Origin: Pseudodonghicola sp048268305
GTDB lineage: Bacteria; Pseudomonadota; Alphaproteobacteria; Rhodobacterales; Rhodobacteraceae
Length of the DNA stretch: 64,000 nt
NCBI RefSeq assembly: GCF_048268305.1
Contig: NZ_JBLWVT010000005.1
Span: 248,001 to 312,000 of the forward strand
Direction: 5' to 3'
Positions within the stretch are counted from its first letter, which is position 1. The number at the start of each line of letters is the position of its first letter. Below, piece after piece: positions 9,296-18,308 of the stretch. Position numbers and translations under genes: made by a program. The notes beneath the pieces were generated by a model that was not told where the DNA came from, did no database searches, and was given only the letters and a program-made list of their open reading frames with translations.

Positions 9296-9907
9296 CTATT
9301 GATCCGGCGCATCTGTCGAGGCATCGCCAAGATTGGCGCCGTCGCCGATCGTCGCGTCGATCCGGATAATCGCCTCGTCGGTGACATCGGAGGCATTGGC
9401 CGAGAGAAAGACGCTGGAGCGTTCCAGGATCACGCTGGCCCCGGCCTCGGTCATCAGCGCTTCAAGCACCGGCCGAGCCGCACGCAGGAAGGTCCCCCGC
9501 GCCTTGTCGGCTTTCTGGTTGAGCGCGCGCGCCTTGGCGTCCTGGGTGCGACGGATATTCTGCACTTTCTGGTCGAAGGCATCCGCCAGGGCGCGAAAGG
9601 CAATCGGCTGCATGGTCTGGCGCTGCTCGGTAAGCTTCTTTTCCTCGGCCGTCAGTTCCGCTTCCATCTTGCGGTTCTCCGCCGACAGGACGGCGCTTTC
9701 GGCCTCGATCTCGCTTGCGATCCGCTTGCCGAAGGCCGAGCCGGCGAACAGCCGGTCGGTCTCAAGTGTGAGAATGGCGCTGTGCGGCACCTGCACGACG
9801 GGGGTTCCAAGCTGCTGCGCCGATAGCGTCGGAGCGGCAGCCAGCAGGAGACAGGCGGCCAATAGCCCGGCCCCTGCTCCCGTCATCCGGCTGCGCGCCC
9901 TGATCAT
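9296..9907 (-). CDS. skp: OmpH/Skp-family periplasmic chaperone
   Basis: Periplasmic holdase for unfolded outer-membrane proteins. A signal peptide covers about residues 1-30, with hydrophobic GLLAACLLLAAAPTLSA. A long charged coiled-coil follows (SAVLSAENRKMEAELTAEEK), typical of Skp tentacles, and the C-terminal FLRAARPVLEALMTEAGASV segment of the OmpH family. 203 residues. It follows bamA by 6 bases, the usual order in proteobacteria. The symbol is by family and position; sequence conservation in this family is low. Confidence 0.88.
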   Translation of the reverse strand: MIRARSRMTGAGAGLLAACLLLAAAPTLSAQQLGTPVVQVPHSAILTLETDRLFAGSAFGKRIASEIEAESAVLSAENRKMEAELTAEEKKLTEQRQTMQPIAFRALADAFDQKVQNIRRTQDAKARALNQKADKARGTFLRAARPVLEALMTEAGASVILERSSVFLSANASDVTDEAIIRIDATIGDGANLGDASTDAPDQ

Positions 9908-9913
9908 GGCGGA

Positions 9914-12319
9914 TCAGAACTTCGCCTGCAGCGTCAGATCGAAGGATTGTTCCTTGTCATAGGATTCCTTGCTGATCGCCTTGGAGAAGTTGAACCGCAG
10001 CGGGCCGAACCCGGTGGTCCAGAGGAACGACAGACCGATCACCGAACGCCAGGAGCCATCCGCCCCGACGATGCAGGAGGCCGTCCCCGAGGTGCCGCAG
10101 CTATTGGCCACAGCGGTGTTGACGTCGCTCAGGTTCCACAGGTTGCCGACATCGAGGAACAGGCCACCGCGCAGGCCGATCTCGTCCGGAAGACCCAGCG
10201 GGAATTCAGCCTCGAACCGCGCCACCGCATAGAAGTTCCCGCCAAGCGCATCATCCGACACGCTGCCGCCGGCATTCAGCGACATGTCCCGCGGCCCCAT
10301 GCCGCCCGGTTCGAACCCGCGCATGATGTCCGAGGACAGCAGGAAGCGATCGACGGTCCGGCTGGTGTCCGAGCCGAGCCAGCTCAGCGCGCCCGCCTCG
10401 AAGGTCGCCCGCAGGATCACATCGTCGTTCATGACCTTGCGCTGGGTGATCGCCTTGGCATTGGTGCGGACGAATTTGCTGTCCCCACCCAAGCCGGCGA
10501 AATCGGCGCCGATCTGGAACATGGTGCCTGCATTGGTATCGAGCCCGTTGAGACGGCTGTCGAAAGTATAGCTGAAGCCAAGCGAACTGGCATCCTCGCG
10601 GCCGCGCTGGATTTCGCTGTTAATCACCGCACCTTGCCCGGCGGTATCGCGCGCCTGCATTTCCGCGCCCAGCCAGGAATACTGCAGCTTGAGCTTTTGC
10701 AGTTCCGACAGGTTGAAGGTCAGCGCCGGGGTGAAGAACAGCCGCTTGGTATCGTAGGAGGCATAGCTCGAGTTCGTCGTTGCCATCCCCAGGTCCAGAT
10801 CGAACTTCAGATCGCGACCCATCAGGTAAGGTTCGGTGAAGCCGAAGACATAGGCCTCGGAATCCTGCGCGGTCGAGAAGGTGAAGGACAGCCGCTGGCC
10901 ACGCCCGAGAAAGTTGTTCTCGGACAGACCAAGCGCCACGCCGAAACCATTGTTCACCGAATAGGAGCCACCGAGGCTGAGCGAGCCGGTGGCCTGCTCT
11001 TCGACGTTCACGTCGACGATGACCTGCTCGGGCGAGGAGCCTTCGCGGGTATCGACATCGGCCTTGGAGAAATATCCCAGCGCGCGGATGCGTTCGGCGC
11101 TGGCGCGAATTTCACGCGGGTTGAAGGGATCGCCCTCGGAAATGCGGAACTGCTGACGCACGACGCGGTCGAGCGTGGTGGTGTTGCCCTCGATGTCGAT
11201 CCGCTCGACGAAGACCCGCGGTCCCTTGGTCAGCACGAACTGCACATCCAGGGTCAGATCGCGATCGTTGCGGGTGACACGCGGTTCGACCCGCAGGAAG
11301 TCGACACCGTTCTTGATCGCCAGCCGCTCCTGCCGGGTGACCGAATTGTCCACCTCGGTCGGAGAATAGATCTCGCCCGACTTGACCTTCAGCGCCGCCT
11401 GATATTCTGCGGCGTCGACACCGGGATATTCACTGACGGTGGAAATCTTGCCGAACTTGAACTGCTGGCCCTCGGTGACATCCATCACCAGATAGAAGGC
11501 ATCCCGTTCGCGGGTGAATTCGACATTGGCGCTGTTGACGCGGAAATCGACATAGCCCCGCGACTGGTAGAAATCACGCAGCAACTGCTTGTCAAAGGCG
11601 ATCCGATCCTCGACCAGCGTATCGCCCCGCAGGAAGGTGCGCAGGATATTCGCCTGTTTGGTGGCCAGCACGCGACGCAGGCGGCGGTCCGAGAACACCC
11701 GGTTGCCGACGAAGCTGACGCGCTCGATCTCGATGGTATCGCCTTCGGCAATCTCGAAAATCAGATCGACCCGGTTGTCGCTGCGCCGGATGATGCGCGG
11801 CACCACGGTGGCGGCGACCCGCCCCTGCTGCGAATAGGCCTTGGCGATCGCATCGGCATCGCGATCCGCCTTGGCCGGGCTGAACACCTGACGCGAGGTG
11901 GATTCGATCAGCTTCGACAGCGCATCGTCCTTGATCCGCCGGTTGCCTTCGAAATTGATGACGTTGATGGTGGGGTATTCCTTGACCTTCACCACCAGAG
12001 TACTGCCCTGGGGCTCCAGATCGACGGTTTCGAACAGCCCGCTCGCCATCACCTTCTGATAGACGTCGTTCAGTTCCCCGGCAGACATCGTCTTGCCGTT
12101 CGCGATTCCCGTGTAGGACGCGATCGTGGCACTTTCGACCCGCTGGTTGCCTTCGACCTTGACCGAATTAAAGCGATAATCCTGAGCCATCGCCGGAGCA
12201 GCGAAGGAGAGGAAATACAGCGAAACGAATAAAACAAGAGCGGCCAGCACACGGAAAAAAACGGTGCTGCCGATGCCACGCTCAACGCAGGGTTCTCCTG
12301 CGGTGCTCCCCAATCCCAT
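9914..12319 (-). CDS. bamA: Outer membrane protein assembly factor BamA
   Basis: Omp85 barrel that folds and inserts outer-membrane proteins. The start is ATG at 12319; the long open frame upstream to 12640 has no signal peptide and overlaps a small gene. The signal peptide has its core around residues 20-43, ending APAMAQ. Five POTRA repeats follow (for example VKVEGNQRVESATI, INFEGNRRIKDDAL, VSFVGNRVFSDRRL, IDIEGNTTTLDRVV) and then a 16-strand barrel of about 370 residues ending in the C-terminal beta-signal FDLTLQAKF with terminal Phe. 801 residues. Confidence 0.97.
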   Translation of the reverse strand: MGLGSTAGEPCVERGIGSTVFFRVLAALVLFVSLYFLSFAAPAMAQDYRFNSVKVEGNQRVESATIASYTGIANGKTMSAGELNDVYQKVMASGLFETVDLEPQGSTLVVKVKEYPTINVINFEGNRRIKDDALSKLIESTSRQVFSPAKADRDADAIAKAYSQQGRVAATVVPRIIRRSDNRVDLIFEIAEGDTIEIERVSFVGNRVFSDRRLRRVLATKQANILRTFLRGDTLVEDRIAFDKQLLRDFYQSRGYVDFRVNSANVEFTRERDAFYLVMDVTEGQQFKFGKISTVSEYPGVDAAEYQAALKVKSGEIYSPTEVDNSVTRQERLAIKNGVDFLRVEPRVTRNDRDLTLDVQFVLTKGPRVFVERIDIEGNTTTLDRVVRQQFRISEGDPFNPREIRASAERIRALGYFSKADVDTREGSSPEQVIVDVNVEEQATGSLSLGGSYSVNNGFGVALGLSENNFLGRGQRLSFTFSTAQDSEAYVFGFTEPYLMGRDLKFDLDLGMATTNSSYASYDTKRLFFTPALTFNLSELQKLKLQYSWLGAEMQARDTAGQGAVINSEIQRGREDASSLGFSYTFDSRLNGLDTNAGTMFQIGADFAGLGGDSKFVRTNAKAITQRKVMNDDVILRATFEAGALSWLGSDTSRTVDRFLLSSDIMRGFEPGGMGPRDMSLNAGGSVSDDALGGNFYAVARFEAEFPLGLPDEIGLRGGLFLDVGNLWNLSDVNTAVANSCGTSGTASCIVGADGSWRSVIGLSFLWTTGFGPLRFNFSKAISKESYDKEQSFDLTLQAKF

Positions 12320-12441
12320 AGTCTTGAACCCAGTATTTTGCAGACAGTTAGGAAGTAGGTATCGGGATTGCCACGCGATGTCAAAAGCCCAATTGGCCGA
12401 CCCGCCCCAGCGGCGCGCGAACGCCGCCGAAGCGGTCGCGA

Positions 12442-12570
12442 TCACATCGCGCCGGCCAGCCACCCCGCCGCAGCGAACGCCAGGAGAATTGTGGAAACGA
12501 ACAGGATCAGGTCCCAGTTCAACTGCATCAACAGGCTGAGACCGCGATAGGAATGGCGCAGATTCTGCAT
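12442..12570 (-). CDS. 42-residue single-pass membrane protein between rseP and bamA
   Basis: Small protein beginning MQNLRHSYRGLSL with one hydrophobic segment, LILFVSTILLAFAAAGWL, near the C-terminus. A purine-rich AGAAGGG about 9 bases before the ATG at 12570 supports translation. The open frame can be extended upstream to 12648, but that segment looks random and lacks a ribosome-binding site. It sits on the same strand in the 390-base gap between rseP and bamA, so it would be co-transcribed. The function is not recognised; a link to envelope assembly is only positional. Confidence 0.5.
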   Translation of the reverse strand: MQNLRHSYRGLSLLMQLNWDLILFVSTILLAFAAAGWLAGAM

Positions 12571-12706
12571 CCTTTTGGCCCTTCTCGACGCGTTGGAGTA
12601 CGATTTGCGTCGACAGGCTAGGTGCGCAATGTGGCGACACTGGGGCAAAACCGGGGCAGCGCCTGCCCCGGTGCCAACGTCAATGCGGGGTTAACCGCCG
12701 GCGCAA

Positions 12707-14059
12707 TCAGCAGAAGATATCGTTGCCGAGCGCAAAAAACATCAGCGACAGGATCAAGGTCAGCCCAAGGGTCATCAGCACCCGCAGCGCCTTGTCGCTG
12801 GGCGGGCGGCGGAACACCGCCTCATAGGCGTAGAACGCCAGATGCCCGCCGTCGAGCGCCGGAATCGGAAACAGGTTCAGCAGCCCCACCGCCGTCGACA
12901 GCGTCGCAATGAACGAGATGAAGGTCTGCACCCCCTGGCTTGCCAATTCCCCCGAGGTTTCGGCGATGCCGATGGGCCCCGAGATGTTGCAGGTGCTGAT
13001 CGCCCCGGTGATCATGTGCCACAGCCCTGAGATCGAGCCGGTGATGATCGCCCAGGTCTGTGCCACGGCGCCGAGGATGGCCTGCCCGGGACCAGCGGTG
13101 GTCGTGGCGGGCTCGAAGGCCATGCCGCCGACAATGCCGATCCGCCACTGGGTGGCAAAGCCGCCATCGGCCGCCGGTTCGTCCACCCGGCGCGGGGTCA
13201 GGGTGAATTTCGATTCTGCCCCCTCGCGCCAGACCGTCAGCAGCACCGGCGCACCTTCCGAGGATTCGACCGCCGCCTTCAGATCGCTGAAGACATAGAC
13301 CGGCTTGCCATCGACCTCGGTGATCACATCGCCGGGACGCAGCCCGGCATCGACCGCCGCGCTGCGCGGCGCGACGCGGTAGACATAGGCCGGGAAGGGA
13401 TGCGGACCGCTGGCGGTCACCTCCTGCCCATCGCGGCGCACGGTGTAATCCAGCGCCCGGGCATGCGGCAGATGGTTCAGAAAGCTTTCCCAGGCAAGAC
13501 CGTCGGTGAAGGACGGCGCCGGGGTGCCGGCGATCGCCAGCACCACATCGCCTTGCTGCAGGTTGGTCTCGATCCCCGGCATCGGGTGCATCTTGCCGAC
13601 CGTCAGCGGGTCGCGCGCGACCCCCTGGAACATGAACACGCCGGTGAAGACGGCAATCGAGAAGATGAAGTTGAAGGCCGGCCCCGCCGCCACCGTCAGC
13701 ACCCGCGCCCAGAGCGGCGCGCCATGCATGGTGTGGCGCAGGTCGTCCGGATTGTGCTGATAGATCTCGGCCATCGTCGCGCCATCCTTGCCCGAGGCGG
13801 CATTGGCGTCGCCAAGAAACTTGACGTAACCGCCGAAGGGCAGCGCCGCGATCTGCCAGCGGGTGCCCCGCTTGTCGACCCAGCTGAGCAGCGTCGGCCC
13901 GAAGCCGAGCGAGAAGACTTCGGCATGAATGCCGCTCCAGCGGCCGACGATATAGTGACCGAACTCATGCACGAAGACGATCACCGACAGCGCCACGACA
14001 AAGGCGATCAGGGTGTAAACCAGCCCGCCAAACTGCGGGATTAACTCAACAATATTCAA
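12707..14059 (-). CDS. rseP: Site-2 intramembrane zinc metalloprotease RseP
   Basis: Cleaves anti-sigma factors and remnant signal peptides within the inner membrane. The zinc motif VHEFGHYIVGRW lies in the first membrane segment; a PDZ domain is near residues 200-300 (PRSAAVDAGLRPGDVITEVD). The C-terminal membrane segments include the NLFPIPALDGGHL ligand motif. The most likely start is a TTG at 14059: AGGA lies about 7 bases before it, and it begins NIVELIPQFGG like relatives. The next in-frame upstream start (14092) would overlap dxr. 450 residues; the gap to the dxr stop is 4 bases. Confidence 0.95.
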   Translation of the reverse strand: MNIVELIPQFGGLVYTLIAFVVALSVIVFVHEFGHYIVGRWSGIHAEVFSLGFGPTLLSWVDKRGTRWQIAALPFGGYVKFLGDANAASGKDGATMAEIYQHNPDDLRHTMHGAPLWARVLTVAAGPAFNFIFSIAVFTGVFMFQGVARDPLTVGKMHPMPGIETNLQQGDVVLAIAGTPAPSFTDGLAWESFLNHLPHARALDYTVRRDGQEVTASGPHPFPAYVYRVAPRSAAVDAGLRPGDVITEVDGKPVYVFSDLKAAVESSEGAPVLLTVWREGAESKFTLTPRRVDEPAADGGFATQWRIGIVGGMAFEPATTTAGPGQAILGAVAQTWAIITGSISGLWHMITGAISTCNISGPIGIAETSGELASQGVQTFISFIATLSTAVGLLNLFPIPALDGGHLAFYAYEAVFRRPPSDKALRVLMTLGLTLILSLMFFALGNDIFC

Positions 14060-14063
14060 GGTC

Positions 14064-15236
14064 TTATCCTGCTTTCTTCGCCGCCGCCTCATCGGCCCAT
14101 TCCCGGGCGAGATGGTCGGTCAGGAGCACGTTATCAAGTGTCATCGCGGCTTCGTCATTGCGGCGTTGCGCGGCGTAACGGTCAAGAACCGCCTCGACCA
14201 CCGCCGCCATATCGAGAAATCCGATGCGGCCGGCAATGAAATGATCGAGGCTGCGCTCCTTCGCCGCGGTGAAGACCGCACCGGCCAACCCGCCCATCTG
14301 CATCACCTCGCGCGCCAGCCTGAGCGCCGGATAGCGGGCTTCGTCCGGGGCGCGGAAGGTGAGCTGGCCGATCTTCGCCAGATCGAGCCGGTCGACCGGC
14401 AAGGCACGGCGCTCGGGCCAGTTCAGCGCATAGCCGATGGCATGGCGCATATCCGGCGCGCCCACATGGGCCATCAGCGCCCCATCGACGAAACCGACCA
14501 GGGCATGGATCATCGATTCCGGATGCACCAAGACCTCGATCTGATCCGGAAGAATTCCGAAAAACTCTTTTGTCTCAATCACTTCCATGGCCTTGTTGAA
14601 CATGGAGGCGCTGTCGATGGTGATCCGCTGCCCCATGTCCCAATTGGGATGGCTCGAGGCCTGCTCGACGGTGGCGGACCGCAACCGCTCCAGCGGCCAA
14701 TCGCGGAAGGCGCCGCCCGAGGCGGTGATGATCACCCGCTCGACCGCCGCCATATCCTCGCCCACCAGGGCCTGGAAGATCGCCGAATGTTCGCTGTCGA
14801 CCGGCAGGATGCGGGCGCCATGCGCCGCCGCGGTGCGCAGCACCAGCTCCCCGGCGCAGACCAGCGATTCCTTGTTGGCAAGCGCCAGCGTCGCCCCCTG
14901 TTCCAGCGCGGCAAGCCCGGGCGCGAGCCCGGCGGCGCCGACGATCGCCGACATCACCCAATCGGCCGGACGCGCCGCCGCCTCGCGGATGGCCTCGGCC
15001 CCCGCGGCGGCCTCAACGCCCGAGCCGGCGAGCGCGGCGCGCAGATCAGGCAGACGATCCTCATAGGCGGTCACCGCCAGCTCGGCCCCGAGCGCGATGG
15101 CATCGGCCGCCAGCCGCGCAATATTGCCGCCGCCGGTCAGCGTCACAACCTCATAGGCCTTGGGATCGCGCCGGATCAGGTCGATGGTGTTCTGCCCGAT
15201 AGAGCCGGTCGCCCCCAGGATCGTCACCCGCCGCAT
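14064..15236 (-). CDS. dxr: 1-deoxy-D-xylulose 5-phosphate reductoisomerase
   Basis: Converts DXP to MEP in the non-mevalonate isoprenoid pathway using NADPH. The nucleotide-binding GATGSIGQNTIDL is at residue 8, with ANKESLV, the substrate and metal region LPVDSEHSAIFQ and the ITASGGAFRDW loop, then HPNWDMGQRITIDSAS. 390 residues is normal. It sits between cdsA and rseP; the isoprenoid product leads to undecaprenyl phosphate made by uppS two genes upstream. Confidence 0.97.
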   Translation of the reverse strand: MRRVTILGATGSIGQNTIDLIRRDPKAYEVVTLTGGGNIARLAADAIALGAELAVTAYEDRLPDLRAALAGSGVEAAAGAEAIREAAARPADWVMSAIVGAAGLAPGLAALEQGATLALANKESLVCAGELVLRTAAAHGARILPVDSEHSAIFQALVGEDMAAVERVIITASGGAFRDWPLERLRSATVEQASSHPNWDMGQRITIDSASMFNKAMEVIETKEFFGILPDQIEVLVHPESMIHALVGFVDGALMAHVGAPDMRHAIGYALNWPERRALPVDRLDLAKIGQLTFRAPDEARYPALRLAREVMQMGGLAGAVFTAAKERSLDHFIAGRIGFLDMAAVVEAVLDRYAAQRRNDEAAMTLDNVLLTDHLAREWADEAAAKKAG

Positions 15237-15249
15237 GTCGATTGCCTTC

Positions 15250-16050
15250 TCATTGAATTCCGGGGGGATAGCCCGTCAACTCCATCACGATCAGCACCAG
15301 GATCGCCGCCCCCAGCATGCCGTCGAAACGATCGAACAGCCCGCCGTGTCCGGGAATGAGCGAGCTGGAGTCCTTGACCCCCGCCCGCCGCTTGACCGCG
15401 CTTTCGGCGATATCGCCAAGCTGCGAGGCGAAGGAGGCCAGCGCCGACAGGCCGATCAGCCAGGCGCCTGCACCGGTGACAAAGGTAAAGGCCCAGCCCA
15501 CGATCATCGCCACCAGCCAGCCGGCCGCGGTGCCGGACCAGGTCTTTTTCGGGCTGATCTTCGGCCAGAACTTCGGCCCGCCCAGCAGGCGACCGGCGAA
15601 ATAACCGGCGATATCGGTGCCCGCCACCACCAGAACCAGCCAGAGCATCCAGGGAAAGCCGAATTCGCTGCGCACCGACATCATGCCGAAACCGGCGAGC
15701 AGGATGAAGATCAGATAGGGCACGAAGACGCGCCGGTGCTGCGGCAACCAGAAGAAGCCGACGATCGCCGGCAGGAGCAGCATCGGCAGAGCAAAGCCCG
15801 CCTTGAGGTAGATCGCCAGAAAGGCCGCCCCTCCGGCCAGCAGCCCCATCGCGACCGAACGCGCCGCGACATCCGGCGGCATCATCCGCGTCAGTTCCCA
15901 GACGATCAGGCCAATGGCGATCGAGACGAAGGTGATGAAGACATAGCCGCCCATCCAGACCGCGCCGAGCCCCAGCACCGCCAGCACCAGACCCGAAAGC
16001 ACCCGCGCGGTCAGATCGCCCCAGCGGCCGGCGGCCCGTGGCTGGTTCAT
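15250..16050 (-). CDS. cdsA: Phosphatidate cytidylyltransferase CdsA
   Basis: Makes CDP-diacylglycerol, the precursor of all phospholipids. It is a polytopic membrane protein with about 7-8 hydrophobic segments and the C-terminal signature RRAGVKDSSSLIPGHGGLFD followed by RFDGM. 266 residues. The start overlaps the uppS stop by 4 bases (ATGA), which implies translational coupling. Confidence 0.96.
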   Translation of the reverse strand: MNQPRAAGRWGDLTARVLSGLVLAVLGLGAVWMGGYVFITFVSIAIGLIVWELTRMMPPDVAARSVAMGLLAGGAAFLAIYLKAGFALPMLLLPAIVGFFWLPQHRRVFVPYLIFILLAGFGMMSVRSEFGFPWMLWLVLVVAGTDIAGYFAGRLLGGPKFWPKISPKKTWSGTAAGWLVAMIVGWAFTFVTGAGAWLIGLSALASFASQLGDIAESAVKRRAGVKDSSSLIPGHGGLFDRFDGMLGAAILVLIVMELTGYPPGIQ

Positions 16051-16811
16051 GTCTTCACCGCCCCGAAGCGCCGATCACGCCGGCCGTAACTCCGGCACAG
16101 CCGGTCCAGCTCCTCGCCGGTGAAATCCGGCCAGAGCGTGTCGATGAATTCATATTCGGCATAGGCCGATTGCCACAGCAGGAAGTTGGAAATCCGCGCC
16201 TCGCCGCTGGTGCGGATCACCAGATCGGGATCCGGCAGCACACAGGTGTCGAGGTATTTCGGCAGGGTTTCCTCGTCAACGTCCTCGGGCTTTAGCTTGC
16301 CATCGGCCACGTCCTGCGCCAACCGCTTGGTGGCGCGCGCCACCTCGTCGCGGCCGCCATAGTTCAACGCGATGGTCAGATGGGTGCCGTCGTTGCCCTC
16401 GGTCTCGAGTTCGAGCTGATCCATCAGCGCGATCAGCTTGGTATCGAGCCGCACCCGGTCGCCGATGAACCGCACCCGCACGTTCTTGGCGGCGAGCGCC
16501 TGCATTTCCTTGGCGATATAGCGGCGGAACAGGCTCATCAGCCCGGCCACCTCGGTCTGGGTGCGCTTCCAGTTCTCGGTCGAGAAGGCGAAGATCGTCA
16601 GATACTTGATCCCCAGCGCCGGGCAAGCCTCGACGATCTCGCGAACGCGCTTGGCGCCGGCGTGATGGCCGAACAGCCGCGGCCGCCCGCGCGCCTGCGC
16701 CCAGCGGCCATTGCCATCCATGATGATGGCGACATGACGGGGGCCGCGCGACAGAGCCTGCGTCGCGGCGCCCGTATTCGGGCCGGTTGCGGGGGCGGGA
16801 TCGCGCGGCAT
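16047..16811 (-). CDS. uppS: Di-trans,poly-cis-undecaprenyl diphosphate synthase
   Basis: Adds isopentenyl units to farnesyl diphosphate to build the C55 lipid carrier for peptidoglycan and LPS. The catalytic Asp is in HVAIIMDGNGRWA; GHHAGAKRVREI, LTIFAFSTENW, LTIALNYGGRDEV and the C-terminal DLVIRTSGEARISNFLLWQ with the FIDTLWPDF segment complete the signature. I use the ATG at 16811; a TTG at 16823 in the same frame would overlap the frr stop (TTGA) and is possible. 254 residues. Confidence 0.95.
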   Translation of the reverse strand: MPRDPAPATGPNTGAATQALSRGPRHVAIIMDGNGRWAQARGRPRLFGHHAGAKRVREIVEACPALGIKYLTIFAFSTENWKRTQTEVAGLMSLFRRYIAKEMQALAAKNVRVRFIGDRVRLDTKLIALMDQLELETEGNDGTHLTIALNYGGRDEVARATKRLAQDVADGKLKPEDVDEETLPKYLDTCVLPDPDLVIRTSGEARISNFLLWQSAYAEYEFIDTLWPDFTGEELDRLCRSYGRRDRRFGAVKT

Positions 16812-16819
16812 GATCCGGG

Positions 16820-17383
16820 TCAAACCTGCATGATTTCGGCCTGCTTGGCTTCCAGCGCCTCGTCCACCGCCGCGATCATCTTGTTGGTCAGCTCCTGCAC
16901 CTCGGTCTCCCAGAACTTCTGGTCGTCCTCGGACATGCCGTCGGTCTTGGCCTTCTTGATCTGATCCATGCCATCACGGCGCACGTTGCGAATCGCAACC
17001 CGCGCATGTTCGGCATATTGGCCCGCGACCTTGGTCAGCTCGCGCCGGCGTTCCTCGTTCAGCTCGGGGATCGGCAGCATGATGATGGTGCCGTTGAGCT
17101 GCGGGTTGATGCCGAGCCCGCTTTCGCGGATCGCCTTTTCCACCTTGCCCACCATGCCCTTGTCCCAGACGTTGATGGTGACCATCCGCGGCTCGGGCAC
17201 GTTGACGGTGCCGAGCTGGTTGATCGGGGTCATCTGGCCATAGGCGTCGACCATCACCGGCTCGAGCATCGAGCCGGAGGCGCGCCCGGTGCGCAGCGAG
17301 GCGAATTCGGTGCGCAGGTTCGACATGGCGCCGTCCATGCGGCGTTTCAGTGCATCGGTATCGAGTTCGAAATCTTCGGACAT
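16820..17383 (-). CDS. frr: Ribosome recycling factor
   Basis: Splits post-termination ribosomes together with EF-G. The long three-helix bundle is recognisable from RRMDGAMSNLRTEFASLRTG and ASGSMLEPVMVDAYG. Further marks are the LNGTIIMLPIPELNEERRRE stretch and the DGMSEDDQKFWETEVQ segment. The start is the ATG at 17383 (MSEDFELD), giving 187 residues; the frame upstream to 17476 has no support. It is downstream of pyrH by about 60 bases, the common pyrH-frr order. Confidence 0.97.
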   Translation of the reverse strand: MSEDFELDTDALKRRMDGAMSNLRTEFASLRTGRASGSMLEPVMVDAYGQMTPINQLGTVNVPEPRMVTINVWDKGMVGKVEKAIRESGLGINPQLNGTIIMLPIPELNEERRRELTKVAGQYAEHARVAIRNVRRDGMDQIKKAKTDGMSEDDQKFWETEVQELTNKMIAAVDEALEAKQAEIMQV

Positions 17384-17444
17384 GCTGTCCACTCCCCCGG
17401 TCTTGTTCGGAATGTTCGGATTGTCGCTTGCGGGGTCTATAGCC

Positions 17445-18191
17445 CTAGCCATACACCTTTGTATAGGTGCCCTCACCGCAGAGGATGCCGCGGAAGCCGC
17501 CCGGCTCGTCCAGCGAGAAGACGATGATCGGCAGATTGTTGTCGCGTGCCAGCGCGATGGCGGCGGCGTCCATCACCCCCAGCCGCTTGGCCAGCGCCTC
17601 GTCATAGGACACGGTGTCATAGCGCTTGGCATCGGCGAACTTGTGCGGATCCTTGTCATAGACCCCATCCACCTTGGTGCCCTTGAAGATCGCCTCGCAG
17701 GCCATTTCGTTGGCGCGCAGGGCGCCGGCGGTATCGGTGGTGAAATAGGGGTTGCCGGTGCCGGCGGCAAAGATGCAGACCCGTTTCTTTTCCAGGTGGC
17801 GCACGGCGCGGCGGCGGATATAGGGCTCGGCCACCTCATCCATCCGGATGGCGCTGATCACCCGGGTGAAGACGCCCAGACCTTCGAGCGCCGATTGCAT
17901 CGCCAGCGCGTTCATCACCGTCGCCAGCATCCCCATATAGTCGGCGGTGGTCCGCTCCATCCCCTGGGCGCTGCCGGACAGGCCGCGGAAGATATTGCCG
18001 CCGCCGATCACCATGCAGATCTCGACCCCCATGTTGTGCACCGACTGCACCTCGCGGGCGATGCGTTCGACGGTGGGCGGATGCAGGCCGAAGCCCTGAT
18101 CGCCCATCAGCGCCTCGCCCGATATCTTGAGCATCACGCGATTGTATTTGGTCATTAGCGTTCGGGATTCGGTTGATTGGGAAGAGGTCAT
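17445..18191 (-). CDS. pyrH: UMP kinase
   Basis: Hexameric bacterial UMP kinase of pyrimidine synthesis, amino-acid kinase fold. Signature segments are RVMLKISGEALMGDQGFGLH, MVIGGGNIFRG, TGNPYFTTDTAGALRA and GTKVDGVYDKDP. The ATG at 18191 has GGAG about 7 bases upstream and gives 248 residues; an internal ATG at 18155 (MTKYNR) has no ribosome-binding site. First gene of the envelope cluster and divergent from miaA. Confidence 0.96.
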   Translation of the reverse strand: MTSSQSTESRTLMTKYNRVMLKISGEALMGDQGFGLHPPTVERIAREVQSVHNMGVEICMVIGGGNIFRGLSGSAQGMERTTADYMGMLATVMNALAMQSALEGLGVFTRVISAIRMDEVAEPYIRRRAVRHLEKKRVCIFAAGTGNPYFTTDTAGALRANEMACEAIFKGTKVDGVYDKDPHKFADAKRYDTVSYDEALAKRLGVMDAAAIALARDNNLPIIVFSLDEPGGFRGILCGEGTYTKVYG

Positions 18192-18308
18192 GTTGCGCTC
18201 CGCTCTGGCACGGGTTTATTTTTCGCGCCAAAATGTCGGAAATCGCCGCCGGGTTCAATGCAACAACCGCCGGAACCGACGCGAAACTGTGCATTTGGAA
18301 GATGGATC

